A DNA stretch of 64,000 nt from Actinobacteria bacterium OV450 (GCA_001298555.1 LJCW01000357.1:1-64000), one strand, 5' to 3'; shown: positions 1 through 8,872, counted from the first letter of the stretch. Translations and numbers: made by a program. Notes: generated by a model from the sequence alone, not told the origin.

Positions 1-124
1 GCAAGCCTTCGGACATCGCCAGAAGGAGGCCGTCGGCGGAGACCACCACCGTGTGGGACACCCCGGGGGTGTTGTCCACGAAGTTGGTGATCAACCAGTT
101 CAGGTTCTGTGCCGCCTGGCTCAT
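1..124 (-). CDS. CvnB-type roadblock/LC7 protein (3' end outside window)
   Basis: Only the first 41 codons are in the window; the gene runs off the left edge. The visible N-terminus begins MSQAAQNLNWLITNF and continues into a VVVSADGLLLAMSEGL stretch, the first strand-turn-strand of roadblock/LC7 proteins. It starts 9 bases after the stop of the CvnA kinase on the same strand, the standard order of Streptomyces conservons (CvnA kinase, CvnB roadblock, CvnC, CvnD small GTPase). By family it would help couple the membrane kinase to the CvnD GTPase. The 3' part and the CvnC/CvnD genes cannot be seen here. Confidence 0.9.
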   Translation of the reverse strand, partial: MSQAAQNLNWLITNFVDNTPGVSHTVVVSADGLLLAMSEGL

Positions 125-133
125 CGAACTCAA

Positions 134-3100
134 CTAACGCTCCTGCTGGTAAGTGGGGTCGATGTGGTAACTGCCGGTCGCCGGGCCGTTGTTGCCGGCC
201 TGACGGCCCTGCTGGATACCCCGTCGGAGGTTGGTCAGACGGCCACGGACGTCGTCCGGCGCTCGCGAGACCTGCGGGCCCGACTGTGCGTCGGCCTGCT
301 GCTGCGCCGTGCCGGCCACGAGGTTCGCCCGCGGTACCCGGCGGGGCAGCCCCGAGGTGGTGATGCCGCCTGCGGCGGGCTGGCGCACGCGCTCCGCCTG
401 CCGCATCAGCTCGTCGTTCGGCGAGGACCGCCAGCTGACGGTCGGCGAACTGCCGGTCGTCGCCTGGGCGGGCTCGGCCGCGGGCTCCTGGCCGCGCTGC
501 GGCAGCGGCTGCTGCGGGCGCTGCTGGGAAGCCGGAGCGTGTGCGGACTGCTGCGGCTGCTGGGGAACCGGGGCCTGACCGGAGGTCTGCTGCTCCTCCT
601 GGTGGAACCAGTTCGACTCCAGCGTGTCGAAGATCGGGCTGCGCTCGTTGCCGAGGCTCGGGGCCGGCGGCAGCGCCTCCGGCTGGTGGGCCTGCGGCAG
701 CTGCGGAGCCTGCGGCTGCTGCTGGGGGAAGCTGCCGACGCCCCGGCCGCCGGGCCGCGGGGCCTGGAAGTCCGGGCGGGCGAACTGGCCCGTGGCGGAC
801 GGGTCGGCCGCACCGGCCGGCTCCGGGCGCTCGAACTGCCCGGTGGTGGACATGTTCTGGCCGGCCGGGGGCATCGGGGCCCGCAGGTCGGGACGCTCGA
901 ACTGGCCGGTGGTGCTGTTGCCGGCCGGCGGGCGCGGGGCGTTGAAGTCCGGACGGGGGAACTCGGACGTCGAACCGGGGCCCGAGAGCTCGTCGTGGCC
1001 GCGCGGGACCTCCTGGCCGCCGTGGCGCGACGGGTCGGCGCCCCAGCTGGTGGTCTGCGGGAGCCCGGCGGGACCGCCGCCCGCACCCGGAAGCTCCGGA
1101 CGGGAGGAGGGGCCACCGCGCGGCGGCAGCTGCGGCCGGTTGCCGCGCGGAGCCGGGGCGGCGGGAGCCTGGGCCGAGGGGACCGGGCCCGTGGGCGCGG
1201 CGGGCTGCTGCGGCCGCTCGAAGCCGTTGCCCTGCGGGAACCCGCCCTGGCCGGTGGCCGTGGGCATCGGGCGCGACGGGGGACCGCCGGCCGGACCGCG
1301 GCCCGGCAGCGGGGAACCGCCGCCGAACCCGCCCTGGCCCAGACCGGTCGGGGCACCCGGCATGCCGGCCGTGCCCGGACCGCCCTGCGGACGCCCGCCG
1401 GGACCGCCCTGCTGACGGGCACCGGGACCGCCCTGCAGACCGGGGCCGCCGTCGCGTCCCGGCAGTGCGGCACGCTTGCCGCCCCCGGAGACCTGACCGC
1501 GCTGCGGGCCGGCGCCGACGGGCTGGCGTGCGCCGCCGCCCGGCGCCGAACCCTGTGCCGAAGCACCCGGCATGCCCTGCGGAGCGCCGGAGCCCGGACC
1601 ACCGGGACCGCCCTGACCGCCCTGGCCCGGCATCGGACCCGGCTTCTTGCCGCCCTGGGCGACGTCCACCGGGAGCATGACGAGGGCCGTCGTACCGCCC
1701 GAGTCGGACGGGCGCAGCTGGATGCGGATGCCGTGTCGCAGGGACAGGCGGCCGACCACGAACAGACCCATGCGGCGGGAGACGGAGACGTCCACGGTCG
1801 GCGGCGACGCGAGCCGCTCGTTGATCGCGGCGAGGTCCTCGGGGGAGAGGCCGATACCGGTGTCGTGGATCTCGACGAGCACGCGGCCGTCGGGCAGCGC
1901 GTGACCGGTGACCTTGACCTTGGTCTGCGGGGAGGAGAACGAGGTGGCGTTCTCCAGCAGCTCGGCGAGCAGGTGCACGAGGTCGTTGACGACGCGGCCG
2001 GCGACGTCGGTGCCGGGCACCGACGCGAGTTCGATGCGCTCGTACTGCTCCACCTCGGACGCGGCGGCACGGAGCACGTCGACGAGCGGGACGGGGCGGG
2101 TCCACCGGCGGCCCGGCTCCTCGCCCGCGAGGACGAGGAGGTTTTCGCCGTTACGGCGCATGCGGGTCGCGAGGTGGTCGAGCTTGAAGAGGGAGGACAG
2201 CTGGTCCGGGTCGGCCTCGCGCGACTCCAGCTCGGAGATGAGGGAGAGCTGGCGCTGGATGAGGCCCTGCGAACGGCGCGAGAGGTTGGTGAACATCGCG
2301 TTGACGTTGCCCCGGAGGAGGGCCTGCTCGGCGGCGAGGCGGACGGCCTCGCGGTGCACGTCGTCGAAGGCCGCGGCCACCTGGCCGATCTCGTCGCGGG
2401 TGTGCAGGCCGACCGACTCCACGGACGTGTCCACGTCCTGCGGGTCGGACTCGGACAGCTGCTTGACGAGCTCGGGCAGTCGGTCCTGGGCGACCCGGGT
2501 CGCGGTGTCCTGCAGCCGGCGCAGCGAGCGGATCATCGACCGCGCCATGACGAAGGCACCGACGAGGGAGACGCCGAGGACGAGCAGGATCAGGGCACCG
2601 TTGATGATGGCGTCCTGCTGCGAGCTGTTTTTGAGCTCGCGGGCCTTCTGCTCCATGTCCTCGAGCAGGGTGAGCTCGATGACCTTCATGGCCTGGAGCT
2701 TGGTGTCGTCGGCGTCGTACCAGTCCATCCAGGACCGGTTCTTCTCCTTGCCGAACTGCCCCTGGGTGCTCAGCACGCGGCGGGCGTAGTGGTCGGCGGT
2801 GCCGATCTCCGTGTTGCCGTCGCCGAGCACCGCGAGGAGTTCCTCGGGCTTGCCCTGGTAGACGAGTTCGAAGGTCTTCTTCGCCTGGCTCTCGCCGCGG
2901 AGCGCGGAAAGGGCGTACAGGCGGTCGTTCTCGGAGAGGTTGCCCGGCTTCTCGTTGCTCTCGGGGAGCGAGGCGGCGATGACGGCGCGCTGGATCGAGG
3001 CGTATTCCTTGGCGGAGGAGAAGGCCGCCAGGGCGCGCGTACGCTTGATCATCTCCGGGCTGGAGGTGGCCTGCGCCATGTCCTGGGAGAGCGAGAGCAG

Positions 3101-3820
3101 CGAGACGATCAGCGAGTTGTACTCGGTGACGGTCTGCTGGGCGCCGTTGACGTACGCCTTCTTGCGGATTTCCTCGATGCCGGTGAGCTGGCGGCCGATC
3201 TGCAGGATGTTGTTGCGGATCGACTTGAGGGTGTCGTCCTTGTCCTCCGTGCTGTCGACCTTGTCGGTCGCGGCTTCGAAGGCCTTGGCGGCGGCGTCGG
3301 TCTGGTCGCGCACGCCCTGGACGAGGCTGTTGGCCTTGCCGTCCTTGGTGACCGAGAGCGGACCCGCCGACTTGTCCCGCTCCTCCTGGAGCATGGCGGC
3401 CAGGTTGGTGGCCTGCCGGGTCATCGTCGTCAGCAGCTGCATGTGCTCCAGCTGCGCGATGTCGTTCATCGAGTCGTTGATGCGGAAGCCACCGAGCGTG
3501 GTGGCGGCGACGACCGGCAGGGTCAGCAGCGACACGAGTCGCGTGCTGATGCGCCAGTTCTGCATGGCGAGACGTGAACCGGGCCCGCTGGGGGCCTTCG
3601 GTATCGCCGTTTCCGTGCCGTCGGCCGGCTCTTCGCTCTTCGCCTTGCCCCGGGGCTTCAGACGCGCCTTCGCCTTCACCGTGGTGGAGGAGTCGGAACC
3701 TGCGCCTTCGGCAGCCGGCCCGCGGTTCTGGGCGTGCTGGGGCGAGGAGCCACGGTCGGTCCCGCCGCGCGGCTCCTGCTCCGCCGCAGCGCTGCCATCC
3801 CTCTTGAATCGTCCCTGCAC
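134..3820 (-). CDS. cvnA: Conservon sensor histidine kinase-like protein (CvnA)
   Basis: Membrane sensor of a conservon. One membrane helix lies near residues 88-112 (STRLVSLLTLPVVAATTLGG), followed by a large extracytoplasmic helical nitrate/nitrite-sensor-like region, a second helix near 400-424 (ALILLVLGVSLVGAFV), a HAMP linker, and a HATPase_c domain at about 540-700. The ATP-binding motifs LLENATSFSSP, HDTGIGLSP and GLFVVGRLS are visible. The last ~520 residues are a Pro/Gly/Gln-rich, probably disordered tail with repeated TTGQFERPD-like units. I chose the GTG at 3820, which gives 1228 residues, has AGAGG upstream and begins MQGRFKRDG. The frame stays open to an ATG at 4081, but the added residues look non-coding. 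It is co-transcribed with the roadblock gene downstream. Confidence 0.9.
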   Translation of the reverse strand: MQGRFKRDGSAAAEQEPRGGTDRGSSPQHAQNRGPAAEGAGSDSSTTVKAKARLKPRGKAKSEEPADGTETAIPKAPSGPGSRLAMQNWRISTRLVSLLTLPVVAATTLGGFRINDSMNDIAQLEHMQLLTTMTRQATNLAAMLQEERDKSAGPLSVTKDGKANSLVQGVRDQTDAAAKAFEAATDKVDSTEDKDDTLKSIRNNILQIGRQLTGIEEIRKKAYVNGAQQTVTEYNSLIVSLLSLSQDMAQATSSPEMIKRTRALAAFSSAKEYASIQRAVIAASLPESNEKPGNLSENDRLYALSALRGESQAKKTFELVYQGKPEELLAVLGDGNTEIGTADHYARRVLSTQGQFGKEKNRSWMDWYDADDTKLQAMKVIELTLLEDMEQKARELKNSSQQDAIINGALILLVLGVSLVGAFVMARSMIRSLRRLQDTATRVAQDRLPELVKQLSESDPQDVDTSVESVGLHTRDEIGQVAAAFDDVHREAVRLAAEQALLRGNVNAMFTNLSRRSQGLIQRQLSLISELESREADPDQLSSLFKLDHLATRMRRNGENLLVLAGEEPGRRWTRPVPLVDVLRAAASEVEQYERIELASVPGTDVAGRVVNDLVHLLAELLENATSFSSPQTKVKVTGHALPDGRVLVEIHDTGIGLSPEDLAAINERLASPPTVDVSVSRRMGLFVVGRLSLRHGIRIQLRPSDSGGTTALVMLPVDVAQGGKKPGPMPGQGGQGGPGGPGSGAPQGMPGASAQGSAPGGGARQPVGAGPQRGQVSGGGKRAALPGRDGGPGLQGGPGARQQGGPGGRPQGGPGTAGMPGAPTGLGQGGFGGGSPLPGRGPAGGPPSRPMPTATGQGGFPQGNGFERPQQPAAPTGPVPSAQAPAAPAPRGNRPQLPPRGGPSSRPELPGAGGGPAGLPQTTSWGADPSRHGGQEVPRGHDELSGPGSTSEFPRPDFNAPRPPAGNSTTGQFERPDLRAPMPPAGQNMSTTGQFERPEPAGAADPSATGQFARPDFQAPRPGGRGVGSFPQQQPQAPQLPQAHQPEALPPAPSLGNERSPIFDTLESNWFHQEEQQTSGQAPVPQQPQQSAHAPASQQRPQQPLPQRGQEPAAEPAQATTGSSPTVSWRSSPNDELMRQAERVRQPAAGGITTSGLPRRVPRANLVAGTAQQQADAQSGPQVSRAPDDVRGRLTNLRRGIQQGRQAGNNGPATGSYHIDPTYQQER

Positions 3821-4332
3821 TAGCGTCGCAACCTCTGGACCAGGCGTCCCGCCGGGCGACCGGTGGGACGGTGTCGAGTCGTGGGGCGTTCCGGCCCCAT
3901 GGTGGTCGTCGGTGACCGGCGCGTCTCCCTCTCCTTGCCGCCGCGCGCGGCGCTGTCTCGCGCCACCTGCGCGCCGGCTGTTCCCGCGGCGGTCCCGCGA
4001 ATTCCAGCACAGTGGCGGATCTCCAACAAGGTGCGCGTGTCGGCCCGCAGCGCAGGTGACTTCCCGTAGTGGGGATGTCACGCGATGTGGGAGATCTTTC
4101 GGGGCGAATCGGACTTACGCCATCCAAACGCGGCGGCTGGCAAGGTGTCCCAGTCGAGATGATCAGCAGCGGAATGGCAGATTCAGTGACGACATGTCCG
4201 TTTTGCCGCCTAAAATCGACCGCCCGTAATGCCCGCATTGTCGGGTCACGGGTGAGCAAACTCACATGGCTGTGGCCATTACTTCCCGGTTGAGCCGGGG
4301 AATCGGATGTTTAGCCTTGCCCTTTACAGGGT
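3821..4332. other. Long divergent intergenic region between cvnA and the small gene
   Basis: About 510 bases with no convincing gene. It is less GC-rich than its surroundings between about 4080 and 4332 and must hold the cvnA promoter on the minus strand. Weak short inverted repeats are present (cccg/cggg near 4228-4240; TTCCCGG/CCGGGGAA near 4280-4300). I could not assign a confident cvnA promoter. Confidence 0.4.
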
Positions 4333-4362
4333 TGACGGATCCGACAACCCCCACTTACGACC
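4333..4362 (+). promoter_or_regulatory. Candidate sigma70-type promoter of the 60-codon gene
   Basis: TTGACG at 4333-4338 and TACGAC at 4357-4362 are separated by 18 bases, about 20 bases before the GTG start of the small gene. Seen by eye only; the -10 match is partial. Confidence 0.4.
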
Positions 4363-4383
4363 GAGCCGAGGGCCCGAGACACC

Positions 4384-4566
4384 GTGAAGACGACGATGAT
4401 GTTCCGCAACATAGCCAACCCGCGCCGCACCACCCTCGCGCACCTCAAGGACGCCGAGGAGCTGCAGGCGATCGAGGCTCCGGAGCACGCCGTCGAGCTG
4501 CCCACCCAGACCGCGAACCCGCGCCGCACGATCCTGATGGACGCGCCGGTCGCCGCGGCGCAGTAA
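4384..4566 (+). CDS. Small conserved-type protein with duplicated ANPRRT motif
   Basis: Sixty codons starting with GTG (MKTTMMFRNIANPRRTTLAH). ATG codons at 4396 and 4399 are alternative starts. The motif ANPRRTTL near residues 11-18 recurs as ANPRRTIL near 44-51, separated by an acidic linker rich in Glu, Ala and Leu. There is no signal peptide, no membrane helix and no Cys. It has its own candidate promoter and lies about 100 bases before the FAA-hydrolase gene. I recognise the look of a Streptomyces-conserved small protein but no function. A modified-peptide precursor is possible in principle, but no maturation gene is adjacent. Confidence 0.65.
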   Translation: MKTTMMFRNIANPRRTTLAHLKDAEELQAIEAPEHAVELPTQTANPRRTILMDAPVAAAQ

Positions 4567-4664
4567 GCCACTCGGGAAAAGGAGCGCGAAGCGCCGCTGC
4601 CCGCCGCGTTAGCCTGGGGATGCAGACTCCAGCCGGCGGAAATACAGAGGGGCAGACGCAACAC

Positions 4665-5471
4665 GTGCGCATCGCCAGGTTCTCGATTGACGGCAATGTC
4701 GCGTTCGGCGCGGTCGAGGGCAGCACTGCCCCCGGCGCCGAGGGTGAGCTCGTCCTCGACATCATCAAGGGCATCCCGTTCGCGGACTTCGAGCTGTCCG
4801 GCACGAAGGTGCCGCTGAGCAAGGTCCGGCTCCTGCCGCCCGTGCTCCCGAACAAGGTCGTGGCCATCGGCCGCAACTACGCGGAGCACGCGGCGGAGCT
4901 CGGCAACACCATCTTCGACGACCAGGGCCGTCCGGACGCGCCGATCACCTTCTTCAAGCCCTCCACCTCCGTGGTCGGCCCGGGCGACCCGATCACGTAC
5001 CCCTCCTTCTCCCAGGACCTCCACCACGAGGCGGAGCTCGCCGTGGTCATCGGCCGCATGTGCCGCGAGGTCCCGAGGGAACGCGTCAAGGACGTGATCC
5101 TCGGCTACACCTGCGCCAACGACGTCACCGCGCGCGACGTCCAGCAGCGCGAGAAGCAGTGGGCCCGGGCCAAGGGCTTCGACAGCTCCTGCCCCCTCGG
5201 CCCCTGGATCGAGACCGACCTCGACCCGGGCGACCTGACCATCCAGTGCACCGTCAACGGCGAACAGCGCCAGCTCGGCCGCACCAGCGACATGGTCCGC
5301 TCCATCGAGGACCTGATCGTCCACATCACCGAGGCCATGACGCTGCTGCCCGGCGACGTCATCCTCACGGGGACCCCGGCCGGAGTCGGCCCCCTCAACG
5401 TCGGCGACGAGGTCGCCGTCACCATCGAAGGCATCGGCACTCTCACCAACAAGGTGATCAAGCGTGGCTAA
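4665..5471 (+). CDS. Fumarylacetoacetate hydrolase family protein
   Basis: The 268 residues have the FAH C-terminal fold: a VVAIGRNYAEHA strand-turn, the metal-ligand segment LHHEAELAVVIG (two Glu), GYTCANDVTARDVQ with the metal-binding Asp, and the closing LLPGDVILTGTPAGVG. Members hydrolyse or isomerise beta-keto or enol acids from aromatic-ring breakdown (fumarylpyruvate, 2-hydroxyhepta-2,4-diene-dioate) or decarboxylate oxaloacetate; the substrate cannot be told from sequence. The GTG at 4665 gives the conserved start MRIARFSIDGNVAFG and follows AGAGGGG by 12 bases. An in-frame ATG at 4620 would add 15 residues. Its last 8 bases overlap the gltX start, so the two are translationally coupled. 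Confidence 0.88.
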   Translation: MRIARFSIDGNVAFGAVEGSTAPGAEGELVLDIIKGIPFADFELSGTKVPLSKVRLLPPVLPNKVVAIGRNYAEHAAELGNTIFDDQGRPDAPITFFKPSTSVVGPGDPITYPSFSQDLHHEAELAVVIGRMCREVPRERVKDVILGYTCANDVTARDVQQREKQWARAKGFDSSCPLGPWIETDLDPGDLTIQCTVNGEQRQLGRTSDMVRSIEDLIVHITEAMTLLPGDVILTGTPAGVGPLNVGDEVAVTIEGIGTLTNKVIKRG

Positions 5472-6939
5472 CGCGAACGTCCGCGTACGTTTCTGTCCCT
5501 CCCCGACCGGCAACCCCCACGTGGGTCTGGTCCGGACCGCCCTCTTCAACTGGGCGTTCGCCCGCCACCACGGCGGTACGTTCGTCTTCCGCATCGAGGA
5601 CACCGACGCGGCGCGCGACTCCGAGGAGTCGTACGAGCAGCTGCTCGACTCGCTGCGCTGGCTCGGCTTCACCTGGGACGAGGGCCCCGAGGTCGGCGGC
5701 CCGCACGCCCCGTACCGCCAGTCGCAGCGCATGGACATCTACGCGGACGTGGCACAGCGCCTGCGTGACGGCGGCTACGCGTACGACTGCTACTGCACCA
5801 CCGAGGAGCTGGACGCCCGCCGCGCCGCCGCCCGCGCGGCCGGCAAGCCCTCCGGTTACGACGGCCACTGCCGCAACCTGACCGCCGTGCAGCTGGAGGC
5901 GTACCAGGGCGAGCACCGCCCCTCGATCGTCCGCTTCCGGATGCCCGACGAGCCGATCACCTTCACCGACCTGGTCCGCGGCGAGCTGACCTTCACCCCG
6001 GAGAACGTGCCGGACTTCGGCATCCTGCGGGCCAACGGCGCTCCGCTGTACACGCTCGTCAACCCGGTCGACGACGCGCTGATGCAGATCACCCACGTGC
6101 TGCGCGGCGAGGACCTGCTGTCGTCCACCCCGCGGCAGATCGCGCTCTACAAGGCGCTGATGGAGCTCGGCATCGCCACCGGCGTCCCGGAGTTCGGGCA
6201 CCTGCCGTACGTCATGGGCGAGGGCAACAAGAAGCTCTCCAAGCGCGACCCGGAGAGCTCGCTCAACCTGTACCGCGAGCGCGGCTTCCTCCCCGAGGGC
6301 CTGCTGAACTACCTCTCGCTCCTCGGCTGGTCCTTCTCCAAGGACCAGGACATCTTCTCGATCGAGGAGATGGTCGCGAAGTTCGACATCCCGGACGTGA
6401 ACGCGAACCCGGCGCGCTTCGACATCAAGAAGGCCGAGTCGATCAACGCCGACCACATCCGCCTCCTGGACCCGAAGGCCTTCGCGGACGCCTGCACCCC
6501 CTGGCTGCAGGCCCCGCACGCCAACTGGGAGCCGGCGGACTTCGACCCCGAGGCCTGGGCGGCCATCGCGCCGTACGCCCAGACCCGGGTCACCGTCCTG
6601 TCGGACATCACCGCCAACGTCGACTTCCTGTTCCGCAAGGAGCCGGTCGAGGACCAGGCGTCCTGGGACAAGGCGATGAAGGGCGAGCCCGCGGCCCTGC
6701 TGACCACGGCCCGCGCGAACCTGGAGACGGCCGACTGGAGCGACCCCGAGTCGCTCAAGCAGGCCGTCCTGACCGCCGGCGAGGCCCACGGCCTCAAGCT
6801 GGGCAAGGCCCAGGCCCCGGTCCGCGTGGCCGTCACCGGCCGCACGGTCGGCCTGCCGCTCTTCGAGTCCCTCCAGATCCTGGGCAAGGAGCGCTCGCTG
6901 TCCCGCATCGACGCGGCCCTGGCCAAGCTCGCCGCGTAG
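5464..6939 (+). CDS. gltX: Glutamyl-tRNA synthetase
   Basis: Class Ic synthetase of 491 residues charging tRNA-Glu. The ATP-binding HIGH-type motif is FCPSPTGNPHVGLVRT near residue 9, the RIEDTD motif follows, and the KMSKS-equivalent is KLSKRDPES near 258. Actinobacteria generally lack glutaminyl-tRNA synthetase, so this enzyme is expected to be non-discriminating and also charge tRNA-Gln for GatCAB amidation. That is family knowledge, not visible here. The GTG start lies inside the end of the FAA-hydrolase gene. A hairpin terminator follows at 6958-6999. Genes for both of its expected tRNA substrates lie about 1.6 kb downstream. Confidence 0.97.
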   Translation: MANANVRVRFCPSPTGNPHVGLVRTALFNWAFARHHGGTFVFRIEDTDAARDSEESYEQLLDSLRWLGFTWDEGPEVGGPHAPYRQSQRMDIYADVAQRLRDGGYAYDCYCTTEELDARRAAARAAGKPSGYDGHCRNLTAVQLEAYQGEHRPSIVRFRMPDEPITFTDLVRGELTFTPENVPDFGILRANGAPLYTLVNPVDDALMQITHVLRGEDLLSSTPRQIALYKALMELGIATGVPEFGHLPYVMGEGNKKLSKRDPESSLNLYRERGFLPEGLLNYLSLLGWSFSKDQDIFSIEEMVAKFDIPDVNANPARFDIKKAESINADHIRLLDPKAFADACTPWLQAPHANWEPADFDPEAWAAIAPYAQTRVTVLSDITANVDFLFRKEPVEDQASWDKAMKGEPAALLTTARANLETADWSDPESLKQAVLTAGEAHGLKLGKAQAPVRVAVTGRTVGLPLFESLQILGKERSLSRIDAALAKLAA

Positions 6940-6957
6940 CCGCTTCCCGCACTCCCG

Positions 6958-6999
6958 TCAGGGGGCGGCCGCCGGAATCCTCCGGCGGCCGCCCCCTGA
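6958..6999 (+). terminator. Strong hairpin terminator after gltX
   Basis: A perfect 19-bp stem (6958-6976 with 6981-6999) encloses a 4-base loop. There is no U-tract, as is usual in Streptomyces. Confidence 0.85.
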
Positions 7000-7063
7000 C
7001 GCATTGTCAGAACCGGTCGCTAGGGTCCACCCCGTACGCGACCACCCACAGGAAAGGCCTGAC

Positions 7064-7738
7064 GTGCCGATCACCGCCCCCGACTTCTCCTGGTTCTTCA
7101 CGCCGGGCAGCACCTTCTCGTACGAGGAGGGCCCCACCGGGACGCTCTCCGTCGTCGACGGGGGCGAGCTGTGGCTGCCCACCGGCCGCGTGGTGGCCTG
7201 CGACCCCTTCATCGGACTGGGCGGCGACTGGATCACGCCCTTCACCGTGCAGGCGCCCGCGGGCCGCCACCGGGTTCAGGTGGCCATGGCCACCCTGACC
7301 GAGCCGGGCGAGGAGCCGTCGGACGAGCCGCACCGCAGGGTCGCCGCCGCCCGCCTGCTCGTCACCGACGCCCCGGTGGTGAGCTGGGAGCTCGCCCTGA
7401 AGGACGGCCAGGACCCCGCGGAGCTCGGCGAGGACGGGTACTTCGGGTACGGCGTCGACGCGGGCGCGGGCTGCTTCTACGACGCTGCCGCCAACGACTC
7501 CTTCGAGGAGTGCGAGGGGGACGTGGGGCCGCTCTGGGACGCCTTCGAGGCCGCCGGGCACGCGGCGGGCGTCCACCTCGTCGACGGGGAGGGCGGCCAC
7601 AACCTCGCCGCCTTCTCCTCCGGTTTCGGCGACGGCCACTACCCGACCTGGGTCGGCCGGGACGCGGGGGGCGCCGTCACCTGTTTCGTCACCGATTTCT
7701 TCGTCGTTCCCGAGGGCCGGGCGCCCGCGATGTCGTAG
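7064..7738 (+). CDS. DUF4241 domain protein
   Basis: The 224 residues end in the DUF4241 signature: CFYDAAANDSFEE, then FSSGFGDGHYPTWVGRD and FVTDFFVV near the C-terminus. The function of the family is unknown. The GTG at 7064 is preceded by AGGAAAGG with a 6-7 base gap, so I prefer it to a longer frame beginning at 7004. There is no signal peptide and no membrane segment. The gene sits between the gltX terminator and a HAD gene starting 11 bases after its stop, suggesting a two-gene transcript. Confidence 0.85.
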   Translation: MPITAPDFSWFFTPGSTFSYEEGPTGTLSVVDGGELWLPTGRVVACDPFIGLGGDWITPFTVQAPAGRHRVQVAMATLTEPGEEPSDEPHRRVAAARLLVTDAPVVSWELALKDGQDPAELGEDGYFGYGVDAGAGCFYDAAANDSFEECEGDVGPLWDAFEAAGHAAGVHLVDGEGGHNLAAFSSGFGDGHYPTWVGRDAGGAVTCFVTDFFVVPEGRAPAMS

Positions 7739-7748
7739 CGTCGGGGGT

Positions 7749-8477
7749 ATGCCGATCCGCGCCGTGCTGTGGGACATCGACGACACCCTGTTCGACTACA
7801 CCGGGGCGGACAGCGCAGGCCTCGCGCGCCGGCTCGCCGAGGAGGGCCTCGCGCAGCGGTACGGGTCCCCCGAGGAGGCGCTCGCCCTGTGGCGGGAGAT
7901 CACCACCCGCCACTGGGACCGCTTCGCCGCCGGGGAGGTGAGCTTCCCCGAGCAGCGCCGGGACCGGGTGCGGGACTTCCTCGACGAGCCCGGTATGGGC
8001 GCCGCCGAGGCCGACGCCTGGTTCGACCGCTACGTGGAGCACTACAAGGCCGCCTGGACGCTCTTCCCCGACGTCGTGCCCGTCCTGGACGCCCTCGCCG
8101 GCGGCTACCGGCACGGGGTGCTCTCCAACTCCTCCACCGTCAACCAGGACCCCAAGCTGCGCCGGCTCGGACTGCGCGAGCGGTTCGAGGTGCTGGTGTG
8201 CGCCGCGGAACTGGGCGTGAGCAAGCCCGAGGCGCAGGCCTTCCTCGCGGCCTGCGAGGCGCTCGGGCTGCCGCCGGGCGACGTGGCGTACGTGGGGGAC
8301 CAGCCGGAGATCGACGCGCGCGGCGCCCGCGACGCCGGGCTCACCGCGGTCTGGCTCGACCGGGACGGCGCGCGGGGGCCGGGCCCCTCGGGCGTGCACC
8401 GGATCGACGGGCTCGCCCAGCTCCCCGAGCTCCTGGCCTCGGATACCCGTTTTGGAGCACGGTCAGGCATCCGGTAA
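7749..8477 (+). CDS. HAD-superfamily hydrolase
   Basis: The 242 residues carry all four HAD motifs: DIDDT (motif I, nucleophile Asp near residue 9), SNSS (motif II), SKPE (motif III Lys) and VGDQPEID (motif IV). The all-helical cap between motifs I and II is typical of subfamily I phosphatases such as phosphoglycolate or nucleotide phosphatases. The substrate is unknown. It starts 11 bases after the DUF4241 gene. Its stop codon overlaps the -10 element of the downstream tRNA promoter. Confidence 0.9.
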   Translation: MPIRAVLWDIDDTLFDYTGADSAGLARRLAEEGLAQRYGSPEEALALWREITTRHWDRFAAGEVSFPEQRRDRVRDFLDEPGMGAAEADAWFDRYVEHYKAAWTLFPDVVPVLDALAGGYRHGVLSNSSTVNQDPKLRRLGLRERFEVLVCAAELGVSKPEAQAFLAACEALGLPPGDVAYVGDQPEIDARGARDAGLTAVWLDRDGARGPGPSGVHRIDGLAQLPELLASDTRFGARSGIR

Positions 8478-8480
8478 TGT
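8452..8480 (+). promoter_or_regulatory. Promoter of the tRNA cluster
   Basis: TTGGAG at 8452-8457 and TAATGT at 8475-8480 are separated by exactly 17 bases. The first tRNA begins 84 bases beyond the -10 element. The promoter overlaps the end of the HAD gene. Confidence 0.65.
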
Positions 8481-8563
8481 TCTTTCTGCGCCGCCGGAGC
8501 GGGCCGAAAGGCCGGACGGAGGCGCCACTCGAAAGAAAGACCCCGCAGGGGGTTGACTTTCGG

Positions 8564-8635
8564 TGGGGTATAGTGTAATTGGCAACACGAGGGTTTCTGG
8601 TTCCCTTATTCTAGGTTCGAGTCCTGGTACCCCAG
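8564..8635 (+). tRNA. tRNA-Gln (CTG anticodon)
   Basis: A 72-base cloverleaf with acceptor TGGGGTA/TACCCCA, D stem GTGT/ACAC, anticodon loop TTCTGGT (anticodon CTG) and T loop TTCGAGT. CCA is not encoded. Position pair 31:39 is T-T, so the anticodon stem has four standard pairs. Confidence 0.95.
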
Positions 8636-8662
8636 CGCAGTGCAGCAGTAACGCAGTGCTTT

Positions 8663-8735
8663 GCCCCCGTTGTGTAGCGGCCTAGCACGCCGCCCTCTCA
8701 AGGCGGTAGCGCCGGTTCGAATCCGGTCGGGGGTA
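8663..8735 (+). tRNA. tRNA-Glu (CTC anticodon), copy 1
   Basis: A 73-base cloverleaf with acceptor GCCCCCG/CGGGGGT (G-T at 1:72), anticodon stem CCGCC/GGCGG, loop CTCTCAA (anticodon CTC) and T loop TTCGAAT. CCA is not encoded. It is identical to the copies at 8800 and 8981. Confidence 0.95.
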
Positions 8736-8799
8736 CAGATCCTTCCCGCAAGGTCTCCATTTGGGTAGCTCCCGGACGTCTTGATGCAGGATCGCTAGG

Positions 8800-8872
8800 G
8801 CCCCCGTTGTGTAGCGGCCTAGCACGCCGCCCTCTCAAGGCGGTAGCGCCGGTTCGAATCCGGTCGGGGGTA
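8800..8872 (+). tRNA. tRNA-Glu (CTC anticodon), copy 2
   Basis: Identical in all 73 bases to the copy at 8663. The 64-base spacer before it shows no other feature. Confidence 0.95.

Noticed and set aside
53..3577. A 1174-codon open frame on the plus strand opposite cvnA, and many similar long frames opposite or offset from other genes
   Set aside because: These arise because GC-rich codons on one strand leave few stops on the other. The proteins are Arg/Gly/Ala/His-rich with no domain, and the opposite frame has clear family matches.
8553..8574. TTGACT near 8553 with TATAGT at 8569 as a promoter inside the first tRNA
   Set aside because: The spacing is only 10 bases and the second hexamer is part of the mature tRNA; the promoter at 8452-8480 has correct spacing.
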